Below are positions 47,514-56,498 of a DNA stretch of 64,000 bases, one piece after another. The translations under genes and the position numbers were made by a program. How positions within the stretch are numbered: the first letter of the stretch is position 1; every line of letters begins with the position of its first letter. This DNA is from Hyphomicrobiales bacterium (GTDB lineage Bacteria; Pseudomonadota; Alphaproteobacteria; Rhizobiales; JAJFHR01), in assembly GCA_021775475.1 (NCBI GenBank), contig JAJFHS010000049.1, positions 1 to 64,000 of the forward strand, written 5' to 3'. The notes under the pieces were generated by a model, which saw only the letters and a list, made by a program, of their open reading frames with translations, did not search any database and was not told where the DNA came from.

Positions 47514-48764
47514 ATGTCCAAATCAACTTCGCCGAACAATTACCGCCTGATAAATGCCCGATTGGCCGTTGTCGTATCCAGTGAAACTGAACACCGGAGT
47601 ATTGCAAACGGGTTCGTGGATATAGCAAACGGTGTTATTTCAGGGGTTGGTGAGATGTCGACCCTGTCGCAATACAACGATGAAATCTCATGCCAGACAA
47701 TTGACTGCAAAGGGCGGTTGATGACGCCAGGCCTGATCGATTGTCATACTCATCTGGTATATGGCGGTGCACGTCAAAATGAATTCGAGCAGCGTTTGAC
47801 CGGTCTGTCTTATGAAGCAATAGCGCGCAGCGGCGGTGGTATCAAATCTACTGTTGCCGCCACCCGAAAAACTTCTGTTGACGTCCTTGCCCAAAGGGCT
47901 GCCGAACGGCTGGATTGTCTGTTGGCGGAGGGCGTGACCACCGTTGAAATCAAATCTGGTTATGGTCTGGATACAGAAACTGAACTCAAAATGCTCAGTG
48001 CTGCGCGAAAAATAGAAAAAATGCGAGCTATTGATGTCAAGACCAGTTTTCTCGGCGCCCATGCCCTGCCGGATGAATATGCCGGTCGCAGCGATGAGTA
48101 TATTGATCATGTGTGTAACGATATGCTGCCTGCGGTGGCCGCACAAGGACTGGCGGATGCAGTCGACGGATTTTGCGAAGGTATCGCTTTTTCGTGCGAC
48201 CAGATAGAACGTGTTTTCAAGGCAGCAGTCTTACACGGTCTTCCGGTTAAATTGCACGCGGAGCAATTGTCTAATCTCGGTGGTGCTGCACTGGCAGCGC
48301 GCTACGGTGCCATGTCAGTTGATCATATTGAATATCTCGACCAAGAAGGCGTTGATGCCATAGCTGCCTCAGGCACCGTAGCGACAGTGTTGCCGGGGGC
48401 TTTTTATTATCTCAATGAAAGCCAAAAGCCGCCGATCCAGGCTTTGCGCGATGCCGGCGTCCCCATTGCCGTTGCCACGGACCACAATCCCGGCAGCTCT
48501 CCGCTTTTGTCCCTGCTGGCCACCATGAACATGGTTTGCGTATTATTTGGGTTGACGCCACAAGAGGCTTTGTTGAGCGTAACAGTCAATGCGGCAAAGG
48601 CTCTCAGGCTGGAAGATCGCGGTGTCATAGCGGTTGGCAACAAAGCCGATCTGGTTATCTGGCAGGCAGAAGCTGAGGTTGATCTAGTTTATTCTTTGGG
48701 CAAAAATCCCTGCCATACAGTGTTCAAAAACGGTCAGATTGTTTTGACGAAAGGTGAAAATTGA
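47514..48764 (+). CDS. hutI: Imidazolonepropionase
   Basis: Third enzyme of histidine degradation; opens imidazolonepropionate to formiminoglutamate. 416 residues, amidohydrolase fold: [20 protein letters not shown] (metal HxH), [55 protein letters not shown], and [20 protein letters not shown]. The start lacks a strong ribosome site. Followed at once by hutU; hutH and hutG are not in the window. Confidence 0.95.
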   Translation: MSKSTSPNNYRLINARLAVVVSSETEHRSIANGFVDIANGVISGVGEMSTLSQYNDEISCQTIDCKGRLMTPGLIDCHTHLVYGGARQNEFEQRLTGLSYEAIARSGGGIKSTVAATRKTSVDVLAQRAAERLDCLLAEGVTTVEIKSGYGLDTETELKMLSAARKIEKMRAIDVKTSFLGAHALPDEYAGRSDEYIDHVCNDMLPAVAAQGLADAVDGFCEGIAFSCDQIERVFKAAVLHGLPVKLHAEQLSNLGGAALAARYGAMSVDHIEYLDQEGVDAIAASGTVATVLPGAFYYLNESQKPPIQALRDAGVPIAVATDHNPGSSPLLSLLATMNMVCVLFGLTPQEALLSVTVNAAKALRLEDRGVIAVGNKADLVIWQAEAEVDLVYSLGKNPCHTVFKNGQIVLTKGEN

Positions 48765-48765
48765 T

Positions 48766-50436
48766 ATGCCATCAAGATTGGACAATACGCGGGTTATTCG
48801 CAGTCCCCGGGGGACAAAATTAAGAGCCAAAAGCTGGCTTACCGAAGCGCCTTTGCGCATGTTGATGAATAACCTGGATCCCGAAGTGGCAGAACGCCCC
48901 GAAGAACTCGTGGTCTACGGTGGCATTGGCCGTGCTGCACGCGACTGGCCAAGTTTTGAACGTATTCAGCAAGCCTTGATCAATCTTGAGAACAACCAGA
49001 CGCTGCTGGTGCAATCCGGCAAACCGGTGGGCATATTTGAGACCCATGAAAATGCCCCGCGTGTGCTCATTGCCAATTCCAATATCGTACCCAAATGGGC
49101 GACCTGGGAGCATTTCAATGAACTCGATCGCAAAGGCCTGATGATGTACGGCCAGATGACGGCGGGTTCATGGATCTATATCGGCTCTCAGGGAATAGTG
49201 CAGGGTACTTACGAAACATTTGTCGAAATAGGCCGCCGCCATTTTGCCGGTTCCATGAAAGGCCGCTGGATACTCACCGCCGGACTGGGGGGTATGGGCG
49301 GCGCCCAGCCGCTGGCAGCGACCATGGCCGGTGCCTCAATGCTGGCCATAGAGTGTCAGCCCAGCCGCATCGAAATGCGTCTTAAAACCGGATATCTGGA
49401 TGTCGAAGCTACGAATTTAGACGAAGCTTTGCGGATGATAGAAGAAGCGCACTTGAAGGGTAACGCCATCTCCATCGGTCTGTGTGGCAATGCGGCTGAA
49501 ATCCTGCCTGAAATGGTGGCGTTAGGCATCAAACCTGATGTGGTAACCGATCAGACCTCGGCGCACGATCCAGCCAACGGATATTTGCCGGTCGGGTGGA
49601 GTATTAACGAATGGGAGGACAGGCGCGCGAATGATCCTGACGGTGTCGCCCTGGAGGCCAAAAAATCGATGGCAATCCATGTCAAAGCCATGCTTGCATT
49701 TCAAGCTGCGGGCAGTGTGGTTGTTGATTACGGTAATAATATCCGCCAGGTGGCAAAAGACGAAGGCGTGGACAATGCCTTTGATTTTCCCGGTTTTGTT
49801 CCCGAATACATCAGGCCGTTGTTTTGTCGCGGTATCGGACCTTTTCGCTGGGCAGCTTTGAGCGGTGACCCGGAAGATATTTATAAAACCGACCAACGGG
49901 TCAAAGAACTCATTCCTGATGACAAGCACTTGCACAACTGGCTCGATATGGCGCGTGAACGCATCCAGTTTCAGGGCTTGCCGGCCCGTATCTGCTGGGT
50001 TGGTCTGGGGCTTCGCGACAAGCTTGGTCTGGCGTTTAACCAGATGGTTCGTGATGGCGAACTCGACGCCCCCATCGTTATTGGCCGTGATCATCTTGAT
50101 TCAGGCTCGGTTGCCAGTCCCAACCGCGAAACCGAGGCGATGAAAGATGGCTCGGATACCGTGTCTGACTGGCCCCTTCTCAATGCTCTGCTCAATTGCG
50201 CCAGCGGAGCCACCTGGGTATCCCTGCATCATGGCGGTGGCGTCGGCATGGGCTATTCACAACATTCCGGCATGGTGATTGTCGCCGATGGCACACATGA
50301 GGCTGACGAGCGTTTGGCCCGCGTTTTGTGGAATGACCCGGCAAGCGGCGTCATGCGCCATGTGGATGCGGGCTATGAGGTGGCCCGGGAATGCGCGCGC
50401 GAAAACAGCCTTGATTTGCCATCAGCGGACTTTTAA
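48766..50436 (+). CDS. hutU: Urocanate hydratase
   Basis: Second enzyme of histidine degradation, NAD+-dependent. 556 residues from the ATG at 48766, one base after the hutI stop; a GTG at 48754 would overlap hutI. Motifs: [80 protein letters not shown], the NAD-site stretch [17 protein letters not shown], and [20 protein letters not shown]. Confidence 0.97.
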   Translation: MPSRLDNTRVIRSPRGTKLRAKSWLTEAPLRMLMNNLDPEVAERPEELVVYGGIGRAARDWPSFERIQQALINLENNQTLLVQSGKPVGIFETHENAPRVLIANSNIVPKWATWEHFNELDRKGLMMYGQMTAGSWIYIGSQGIVQGTYETFVEIGRRHFAGSMKGRWILTAGLGGMGGAQPLAATMAGASMLAIECQPSRIEMRLKTGYLDVEATNLDEALRMIEEAHLKGNAISIGLCGNAAEILPEMVALGIKPDVVTDQTSAHDPANGYLPVGWSINEWEDRRANDPDGVALEAKKSMAIHVKAMLAFQAAGSVVVDYGNNIRQVAKDEGVDNAFDFPGFVPEYIRPLFCRGIGPFRWAALSGDPEDIYKTDQRVKELIPDDKHLHNWLDMARERIQFQGLPARICWVGLGLRDKLGLAFNQMVRDGELDAPIVIGRDHLDSGSVASPNRETEAMKDGSDTVSDWPLLNALLNCASGATWVSLHHGGGVGMGYSQHSGMVIVADGTHEADERLARVLWNDPASGVMRHVDAGYEVARECARENSLDLPSADF

Positions 50437-50458
50437 CTGAAACTTACTGCGAGAATTA

Positions 50459-51277
50459 ATGACCGATTATCTGGAGAGTTACCGTGGAACGGTAAAGGCG
50501 TGGGAATGTGATCACGTCGAACATTTTACCGTAGCTTATTATTTTAAAAGTGCGGCAGCGGCCCAGTTGCGCCTCTTGCATGAGTTGGGCATTCATCCAT
50601 TTGACCATGATTTTCCCGTGGTCACACATATTTACACCCGCTTTTTAAAGGAGCTTCGTAAAGGGGATACCTATTTCATCAAAAGCGGAGTGATCGAGGC
50701 AAAACCAGACAGTCTCGTTCTCGGTCACCGTATCATCAATGCTGACAGCGGTGATGAATGTACCCTGATTGAAATGACCCTGGATTGCGGCGCAAAAAAA
50801 GAAGTGTCAAAAGTAAATTGGCAGGCGCCCGACAAACGTGAGCAGGAAACACCAGTGCCATCAACAAACTGGCCTATGACGGCGGCTGATGTGGTGTCGA
50901 CAACACCGCTTGATCTTCAGGGAAAATTGAGTGTCGAGGGCATTGTGCATCTGTTTTCGGACGCCAGCGTTCAGTCTCAAATGTTGATTGGCATGACGCC
51001 CGATTACATGCGCAAAAACCGTATCGGCTTTTCCACCATGGAGTTTCGTTTCATCTTCCATGAGCGCGCCCCGCGCCCCGGAGATATGGTGGAAATCAGA
51101 AGTCAAATTACCAAAGTTGGGGGTACATCACTCGGCTTTGCCCACGGTCTGTGGAATATTGGCACCGGTCGATTGCTCGCTACATTGACGCAAGCCGGTG
51201 TTCATCTTGACCTAGACAGGCGCCGCCCGGCCAGCTTGCCCGATAAGATCCGAACAAAAGCAAACGCCTTCATGTAA
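50459..51277 (+). CDS. Tandem hotdog-fold thioesterase family protein
   Basis: 272 residues with two 4HBT-like halves. The N-half has VKAWECDHVEHFTVAYYFKS (the acidic residue typical of 4HBT sites) and FLKELRKGDTYFIKSGVIEA. The C-half has FRFIFHERAPRPGDMVEIRS and GGTSLGFAHGLWNIGTG. It starts 23 bases after hutU on the same strand and may be co-transcribed, though no link to histidine breakdown is evident. Probable acyl-CoA thioesterase. Confidence 0.75.
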   Translation: MTDYLESYRGTVKAWECDHVEHFTVAYYFKSAAAAQLRLLHELGIHPFDHDFPVVTHIYTRFLKELRKGDTYFIKSGVIEAKPDSLVLGHRIINADSGDECTLIEMTLDCGAKKEVSKVNWQAPDKREQETPVPSTNWPMTAADVVSTTPLDLQGKLSVEGIVHLFSDASVQSQMLIGMTPDYMRKNRIGFSTMEFRFIFHERAPRPGDMVEIRSQITKVGGTSLGFAHGLWNIGTGRLLATLTQAGVHLDLDRRRPASLPDKIRTKANAFM

Positions 51278-51448
51278 TAGCGTTCGGATAAGTTTTTACC
51301 TCAAATAATTTTTCATTAAATCATATTTTGTATCTTGAATTTTTACGCCACAATAATGACATTGTGATTAGCCGACGCCTTATTTAAATTTGATGGGTTT
51401 TGGGGGCTGCATATTGTCTGGCAGCCAATTTACTGTTGCAGGACTTGT

Positions 51449-52081
51449 ATGTCGGACTGGATGTTATTGGCCAATTTTGAGCCAGGAAAAGTGTCGATGG
51501 TCATTATGATCGACATTATCCTCTCGGGCGATAATGCCATAATTATCGGCATGGCGGCCTGTGCTGTTCCTCTGAAATTCCGCAAGCGTGCAATTCTTTA
51601 TGGCATTGGTGCGGCCGTTGTCTTCCGTATCCTGTTTTCCATGTTTGCCTTCTACCTGCTGCAAATCAAAGGCCTGGAGTTATTTGGCGGCCTTTTGCTG
51701 TTCTGGGTGTGTTGGCGGTTGTGGGGGGATTTACGTGAAAATCAACCGCAAACCGGAGCCATCGTTGACGATTGTGCTGACCCCGGAGTTGAAGAACTGG
51801 TTGGTACGATGACCATGCGCAAGGCCATGTTTAACATCATTGTAGCGGATGTTTCCATGTCGCTGGACAACGTTATAGCGGTTGCAGGCATCTCACGCGG
51901 GAACCTCGAAGTTCTGATTTTTGGGTTAATCCTGTCGGTTGCAATCATGGCAGTAGGCGCCACTTGGATAGCCAAGCTTCTCGATCGCTTTTACTGGCTG
52001 GGCTACATCGGGCTGGCCATCATCGTGATGGTTGCCGGAGACCTGGTGTGGTCCGGGCTTCAGGACTTCAATTTAGTCTGA
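51449..52081 (+). CDS. TerC/YjbE family membrane protein
   Basis: A 210-residue protein with about six membrane helices and the TerC signature acidic motifs IDIILSGDNAIIIGMAACAV and VADVSMSLDNVIAVAGISRG. YjbE/TerC proteins are implicated in metal (Mn2+) export or metal loading of exported enzymes. It is the last clearly chromosomal gene before the disrupted tRNA. Confidence 0.85.
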   Translation: MSDWMLLANFEPGKVSMVIMIDIILSGDNAIIIGMAACAVPLKFRKRAILYGIGAAVVFRILFSMFAFYLLQIKGLELFGGLLLFWVCWRLWGDLRENQPQTGAIVDDCADPGVEELVGTMTMRKAMFNIIVADVSMSLDNVIAVAGISRGNLEVLIFGLILSVAIMAVGATWIAKLLDRFYWLGYIGLAIIVMVAGDLVWSGLQDFNLV

Positions 52082-52100
52082 CGGTGTCCATTGTTTTTTA

Positions 52101-52129
52101 TTGACATGGAAAAACCCTAAGAGTATGAA
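52101..52129 (+). promoter_or_regulatory. Sigma-70 promoter of the tRNA-Gln remnant
   Basis: TTGACA (52101-52106), a 17-base spacer and TATGAA (52124-52129) form a nearly consensus promoter, 28 bases before the tRNA remnant. It would now transcribe into the accessory region. Confidence 0.7.
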
Positions 52130-52156
52130 CCGTAAAGCTTTTTCAGCATATCCAAT

Positions 52157-52194
52157 TGGGGACTTGTCTAATGGTAGGACGCCGGACTCTGACT
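52157..52194 (+). pseudogene. 5' half of tRNA-Gln(CUG), truncated
   Basis: Reads as a tRNA-Gln 5' half: acceptor strand TGGGGAC, D-arm GTCTAATGGTAGGAC, anticodon arm CCGGA-CTCTGAC-TC with anticodon CTG. After the 3' side of the anticodon loop the sequence departs from tRNA. The anticodon stem is not completed, and no T-arm or 3' acceptor is found downstream. This is the usual crossover region for tRNA-targeting integrases, so it probably marks an island end. Confidence 0.7.
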
Positions 52195-52218
52195 CAGAAA
52201 GCACTGCCTATCAAGTAA

Positions 52219-52431
52219 TTGAAATTGCTTGCGTTTAAGTTACTGGGTCACTTTTGGGTCACATATTCTCGAAAAAGTACGCTCTCGGTGACAGTATCTC
52301 TGTCGGGTGATGCTGGACATGATGAACCAACCGCAAAAAAACGGGGATGGTATAAAGTCTTGTCAGTATTCGGACTGGTCTGTCTGGTTAGCGGATTTGG
52401 ATTGCAGATTTTAGCTACCTGGATGCGATGA
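52219..52431 (+). CDS. Possible small membrane protein or gene fragment
   Basis: An ORF of up to 70 codons (TTG start; GTG near 52288 possible). Its last 30 residues form one membrane helix (KVLSVFGLVCLVSGFGLQIL) with a basic flank (TAKKRGWY). Not recognised. It lies just inside the accessory region and may be a fragment; coding is uncertain. Confidence 0.25.
   Translation: MKLLAFKLLGHFWVTYSRKSTLSVTVSLSGDAGHDEPTAKKRGWYKVLSVFGLVCLVSGFGLQILATWMR
52244..52262. repeat. Direct repeat near the tRNA junction
   Basis: TGGGTCAC occurs twice with an 11-base period (52244-52251 and 52255-52262), 50 bases inside the junction. Short phased repeats here could be integrase arm-type sites or the relic of an attachment region. 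Confidence 0.35.
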
Positions 52432-52565
52432 GTTCTGGCTCCGCTTGATATTCTCATTGGTGCTCTGGCAACTGGGTAGGGTGACTATCTACTCGTAGTG
52501 GGGTTGTTGAGATGCGTGATGACATCACTAATTTCCAGCATGCCATAGACGAAAAGATAGAGTGA

Positions 52566-53114
52566 CGCCACGGCAGTGCTGACCGCAAGAATCTGAAAAA
52601 AGACGGCAGCTTTAAACCACCTTTTGGATGCCTTCGTCTCACCTACTCGTTTGATAAGCATCTCGTGCCATTTCAGCAGGAAAGCAGCGTATTCGGCAAA
52701 TTGGAATTGGCAGTAATGCGGGCATTCTCAACGAAATATGCCCTCGCCCTCTACGAGGCCGTAGCACGCCGTGTGAGGCTTCAACATATATTTTATGGAA
52801 GAATTCCCCTTGACGCCTTTCGCGAACTCCTAGGCGTGCCTGAGGGCAAATTAAAGACCTTTGGGAACCTTAACCAGTACGCTATCAAGCCCGCTGTCAC
52901 GGAAATCAATGCAATGGCTAATTTCGGGGTCAAAATTATGCCAAACAAGCAATGTCGCTGGGTTATCAGTGTGACGGTTGGATGGTGGCAAAAAGATATT
53001 GATGATTTGAAAAGTGCATATGCTGAAGTTCGACGCCCTAAAGTCGGTCGTAAGGCGCGTATTGCTGACAAGGTTGAAGAAGTTGTGTCGGTTCAAATCT
53101 CTCTGCCCGTTTGA
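52566..53114 (+). pseudogene. Rep_3-type plasmid replication initiator, 5'-truncated
   Basis: The region reads like the latter part of a Rep_3 (RepA/RepB) plasmid initiator: LTYSFDKHL, LAVMRAFSTKYALALYEAVA, FRELLGVPEGKLKTFGNLNQ, and YAIKPAVTEINAMANFGVKI. Homology-like sequence continues upstream of the first usable start (GTG 52665) to about 52638, with the frame closing at 52565. The first winged-helix domain is missing. It is therefore probably a decayed initiator of an integrated plasmid; a 149-residue product from GTG remains possible. Confidence 0.6.
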
Positions 53115-53188
53115 TTTGTTGTCCCCACCTTTTTCTTTTTAGAAGGCTTTTATTATTAAATGAATATTCTTCTTTGAGTATTATTAGT

Positions 53189-53250
53189 GTTCAGATTTTG
53201 AACATCGAGAAGTACATATTCTGAACATCCGGATGTTCAGATTTTGAACA
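53189..53250. repeat. Palindromic repeat cluster (iteron-like)
   Basis: Two identical 16-mers GTTCAGATTTTGAACA (53189-53204 and 53235-53250), each itself an inverted repeat (GTTCA/TGAAC), flank and partly overlap a perfect 22-bp palindrome TCTGAACATCC/GGATGTTCAGA (53220-53241). The cluster lies between the convergent rep relic and the HTH gene. It could be plasmid iterons, the operator of the HTH protein, or a terminator. Confidence 0.65.
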
Positions 53251-53262
53251 ACCGGATTATCA

Positions 53263-53613
53263 TCACTTTGCACTTACCAACACTTTTGCTTTCAGGTTTA
53301 CCTCGTACAAATTTGGCTTATTCATCCCCTGTCTTTTCACCTTTATGTACCCCTTCGAACTGAGTTCTTTAATGTAATGGTGGGTACTGGTTCGCCCTAC
53401 TCCAATATCTTTTGCGAGTGTTTCTTGTCCGGGGAAACAGAAGTCATTATTCCATGCGTATGACAACAACATGATGTAAGCAAGTTTTGCTCCGGGTGAT
53501 AAGTTAGAAGTTCTCAAAATTGCATTGGGTACTTGAGTAAATCCATGCTGAGAAAGACCGTCTGCGCCAATTAATTTGATGTTCCTTTCGAGAAGTTCCC
53601 CTAGTTGTTTCAT
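53263..53613 (-). CDS. Winged-helix (HTH_36-like) plasmid-type protein
   Basis: 116 residues. The core GFTQVPNAILRTSNLSPGAK, the stretch after it, and an HTH (GQETLAKDIGVGRTSTHHYI, KELSSKGYIKVKRQG) match DNA-binding proteins seen on plasmids and phages with a replication or copy-control role. It is more AT-rich than the chromosomal genes. It borders a palindromic repeat cluster that may be its binding site. Confidence 0.65.
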   Translation of the reverse strand: MKQLGELLERNIKLIGADGLSQHGFTQVPNAILRTSNLSPGAKLAYIMLLSYAWNNDFCFPGQETLAKDIGVGRTSTHHYIKELSSKGYIKVKRQGMNKPNLYEVNLKAKVLVSAK

Positions 53614-53728
53614 TGCAAAAATTATACCGCACTTTGCGAATTCTAGTTTGTGTGGATATCCCCATTCCTTACATTTTTTGGTTCCTCTTTCGTTGACGAC
53701 GGCAACAACATTTGTTGAAGATTTCTAA

Positions 53729-53863
53729 TCAAACATTTGTCTCTCTGTCGCGCTCCAGCATCGCCGAAATCTGTTCGTCCTTAACTTTTAACTGCTCGTC
53801 TTTGACCCTGATTTGTTCTTTGAAAAATTCTGTCATCTCGTCTGGAACAGCATGCATCTGCAT
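53729..53863 (-). CDS. Short coiled-coil ORF, probable C-terminal fragment
   Basis: 44 codons, giving a charged coiled-coil with a repeated core (KEQIRVKDEQLKVKDEQISA, then MLERDRETNV). The pattern looks like the C-terminal tail of plasmid HTH/coiled-coil proteins. It may be a detached end of the 53924-54643 gene or of a lost neighbour. Its ATG lies at the edge of a 10-bp tandem repeat. Confidence 0.35.
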   Translation of the reverse strand: MQMHAVPDEMTEFFKEQIRVKDEQLKVKDEQISAMLERDRETNV

Positions 53864-53890
53864 GCGGGTTCATGCAGGTTCATGCAGGTC
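53861..53890. repeat. Three 10-bp tandem repeats
   Basis: catgcgggtt, catgcaggtt and catgcaggtc follow one another directly, with a related catgcatctg just before. The 10-base phasing matches one helical turn, as in protein-binding iterons. They lie just downstream of the 239-residue HTH/coiled-coil gene. Confidence 0.55.
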
Positions 53891-53923
53891 GTTAACCGAT
53901 TTGAAGTTGCTCATATAATCTCA

Positions 53924-54643
53924 TTATACATCATCGGGACGAAGCTGCTCTGAGTGGTTATCCCCTTTCCTTGGCATAGCATCTTGATCTGCAATCTCAG
54001 TTACTTGCAGTTTGCGTATTGGCTCAGGAGCAGAGAGTTCAAGCCGGGTTTCTAACTGGCCAATCATTCTGCTTTGTGTCGTGATTGTCTCAACATGGTG
54101 CTGAAGTTGTGATAGTAATTCCCCGCGATCATTCTTTAATTGATCGATCAGACCGTCACGCACCCGCTTGTCGATCTCAAGTGACATTGCTTTTTGACGC
54201 AAGGTTTCATGTTCAGCATCTGTCTCAGCGGTCTTTACTTCACTTTCGTCATCTTTGTTATTAGATGCGACAGTTTGCGACTCGTCGCGTCGTGCCGCGT
54301 CTTGTCGTGACATGTCATGACTTGCCGCGACAACTGTCGGCTTAATAAATTCTTGCTTTTCGCGAAGCTGGGCGACGCGTTCGGGAATTGATGCCGGATC
54401 AATAAGAAACAAATAATTGTCCTTGTCGGTCAGCTCCCGAGTATCTGGATCAACCCGCATTGCGCGTAACTTGCCGGACTGGCAATAGCGCTGCACGGTA
54501 CGTTCGGTAATTGACATAGATGCTTCACGAAAGGCAAGGACCGAATCTGCGACTGAATAGGTAAACCGGTCAACACCAGCCTCATCAGCATGTTTGTCGG
54601 GGATTGTCGCGTCATGTCGTGACGGATGAAAAGGATTGTTCAT
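53924..54643 (-). CDS. HTH/coiled-coil plasmid-type protein
   Basis: 239 residues, not named. The N-terminal part looks like a MerR-like HTH (MSITERTVQRYCQSGKLRAM, RVDPDTRELTDKDNYLFLID). The middle is low-complexity, Asp/Arg/Ser-rich, and the C-half a coiled-coil (LIDQLKNDRGELLSQLQHHV, TQSRMIGQLETRLEL). This layout is found in accessory proteins beside Rep_3 initiators on small plasmids. The 220 bases upstream hold no gene I can support. Confidence 0.55.
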   Translation of the reverse strand: MNNPFHPSRHDATIPDKHADEAGVDRFTYSVADSVLAFREASMSITERTVQRYCQSGKLRAMRVDPDTRELTDKDNYLFLIDPASIPERVAQLREKQEFIKPTVVAASHDMSRQDAARRDESQTVASNNKDDESEVKTAETDAEHETLRQKAMSLEIDKRVRDGLIDQLKNDRGELLSQLQHHVETITTQSRMIGQLETRLELSAPEPIRKLQVTEIADQDAMPRKGDNHSEQLRPDDV

Positions 54644-54864
54644 TTCACAATAATATCATACTGAAAGCGATGCTTCGACCATCAGGCACTGGTCGCAGGT
54701 ATCGGATAGCAGGCTACTGGCAACTGGTGGCAAAGCAGCCATCTGGTATTGCGGTCAGGAAGCTATCAATGCCGGCCAGCGAATTCAGTTTCAGTCTTCA
54801 GATGGGTTGGATCACTCATAGCGGGTTTTCTTTCCAAATTCTTCAGCATCGCCATTTCCCAACT

Positions 54865-55293
54865 TCAGCGGTTAGTTACCAGCATTGCCGATACCTGTCG
54901 GAATACATCACCGGCGGGCGACCGCGGGTAAAGAGTGGCGTCTGCAAAGAGTGGGATGCGAATGCCCACTTCTCCCACTGCTGCGAATTTCGTTGACGCA
55001 CCGAGCTCCTTAAACACTTTAAGCATGCGGTGGTTGTCACTCAACACAAATGCGACAAACTCTCTGACGCCGTTTTCAGTTGCCCTTTGTGCAAGGGCTG
55101 CAAGCAGTAAGGTGCCAAGACCTTTTCCCTGGTGACTGTCGACAACAGTTACTGCGACTTCAGCTGATGCTTCATTCTCTGGCATCCGGATATAACGTGC
55201 CACGCCAACTGGGATGGAGGTGGTTCCGCTCATATCAACGGTCTCGATCGGAAATGGCGCGGCAGCGGTTTTGGAACCCTGGCCAGCCATCAT
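54865..55293 (-). CDS. GNAT acetyltransferase, short at the N-terminus
   Basis: 142 residues with the acetyl-CoA-binding half of a GNAT fold: VGVARYIRMPENEASAEVAV, VDSHQGKGLGTLLLAALAQR (Q-x-K-G-x-G pyrophosphate loop) and FVLSDNHRMLKVFKELGAS. The first strands and helices of a full GNAT (some 50-80 residues) are missing before it. The ATG overlaps the ackA stop (ATGA), so it is made with acetate kinase. It might acetylate metabolic enzymes, or be an N-terminally trimmed relic that kept coupling. Confidence 0.7.
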   Translation of the reverse strand: MMAGQGSKTAAAPFPIETVDMSGTTSIPVGVARYIRMPENEASAEVAVTVVDSHQGKGLGTLLLAALAQRATENGVREFVAFVLSDNHRMLKVFKELGASTKFAAVGEVGIRIPLFADATLYPRSPAGDVFRQVSAMLVTNR

Positions 55294-56498
55294 GATGCCC
55301 TCTTCTCGACGGGAGGCCGCGCAATCAGCGCACGCGTGGCTGCTGCAATGACGGCTTCCTCATTTGTTGGCACCACAAGTACATCAACCTTCGAATTTAC
55401 GGCACTTATGACCTTTTCATCTGCATCGTTGGCGGTTTGGTCCAGCTCGACCCCAAGCCAGGCCAGACGTTCACAGATGCGTCTGCGGACCTCGGCGGAG
55501 TTCTCGCCGATACCTGCTGTGAACACGATGGCATCAAGACCTTCCACTGAGGTTACAAGCGAACCAAGTTCACAGGCAGCTCGATAGCAGTACAAGTTGA
55601 TCGCCTCTTGAGCTCTGGGATCAGCACTTTCCTGCAACACTTGCATATTGTTGCTGATGCCGGACACACCAAGCAGACCGGATTCGCGATAAAGCATATT
55701 CTTGACTTGCGTGATGCTCATTCCCCGGTTTTCCATCAAGTGCAGAACGACGCCGGCATCCAGAGAACCACATCGTCGCCCCATCATAAGACCATGAAGC
55801 GCAGTAAAACCCGTGCTGGTGGCGATGCTCCGCCGCTCTTTCATGGCGCACATGCTTGCACCGTTACCGAGATGAGCCACAACCACACGCCCGTCAGCCC
55901 GCTTGCCCAAATGATCCGGCAGGACGTTGGCGATATACTCGTAGGACAGGCCATGAAAGCCGTAGCGGATCACACCTTCTTCGCTCAACTCACGCGGCAG
56001 TGCAAAGAGCTGGGCAAGCCTTGGCTGGGTGCGGTGAAAACTGGTGTCGAAACAGGCGATTTGTAGCAAGTCAGGAGCAACTTTGGCAATGGCATCAATT
56101 GCCGCAAGATTATGTGGCTGATGCAGCGGCGCAAGGGGCACCAGACGTTCGAGTTCCTGGCGAACGGCCTCATTGACTATCGTTGGTCCAGTGTACTCCC
56201 GCCCGCCATGAACGATGCGATGTCCGGCGGCCACCGGGTTATATGTCACATAACGGCTCGCCAGTCGTTCAAGAAGCTGCGTGATGAGCCACTCATGGGT
56301 GGCGTCAGCCGGTATATTGTTCAAAGGTTCGGTAACAGAAATTGCTTCATCATTGATACTGACTGTTAGAACCGGCTGGCGGCCGATGCCGGTTACCTTT
56401 CCCTTGACCAGCGGATCGCTGGCTTCCGTTTCCACAGGAAAAAGCGCGAACTTGAGGCTCGATGAGCCGGAATTCACTACAAGTATGACATCCGTCAT
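55290..56498 (-). CDS. ackA: Acetate kinase
   Basis: Interconverts acetyl phosphate plus ADP with acetate plus ATP. 402 residues: ILVVNSGSSSLKFALFPVET at the N-terminus, AGHRIVHGGREYTGPTIVNE, CFDTSFHRTQP, RYGFHGLSYEYIANVLPDHL, VVAHLGNGASMCAMKERRSI, FTALHGLMMGRRCGSLDAGV, and the catalytic IVFTAGIGENSAEVRRRICE. Overlaps both neighbours by four bases, giving a tight pta/ptb-ackA-GNAT operon. Confidence 0.96.
   Translation of the reverse strand: MTDVILVVNSGSSSLKFALFPVETEASDPLVKGKVTGIGRQPVLTVSINDEAISVTEPLNNIPADATHEWLITQLLERLASRYVTYNPVAAGHRIVHGGREYTGPTIVNEAVRQELERLVPLAPLHQPHNLAAIDAIAKVAPDLLQIACFDTSFHRTQPRLAQLFALPRELSEEGVIRYGFHGLSYEYIANVLPDHLGKRADGRVVVAHLGNGASMCAMKERRSIATSTGFTALHGLMMGRRCGSLDAGVVLHLMENRGMSITQVKNMLYRESGLLGVSGISNNMQVLQESADPRAQEAINLYCYRAACELGSLVTSVEGLDAIVFTAGIGENSAEVRRRICERLAWLGVELDQTANDADEKVISAVNSKVDVLVVPTNEEAVIAAATRALIARPPVEKRAS

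Noticed and set aside
52485-52661. 58-codon minus-strand ORF with one membrane helix
   Set aside because: Attractive alone, but it overlaps Rep-like sequence on the plus strand and has a weak ribosome site; I could not choose it over the initiator relic.
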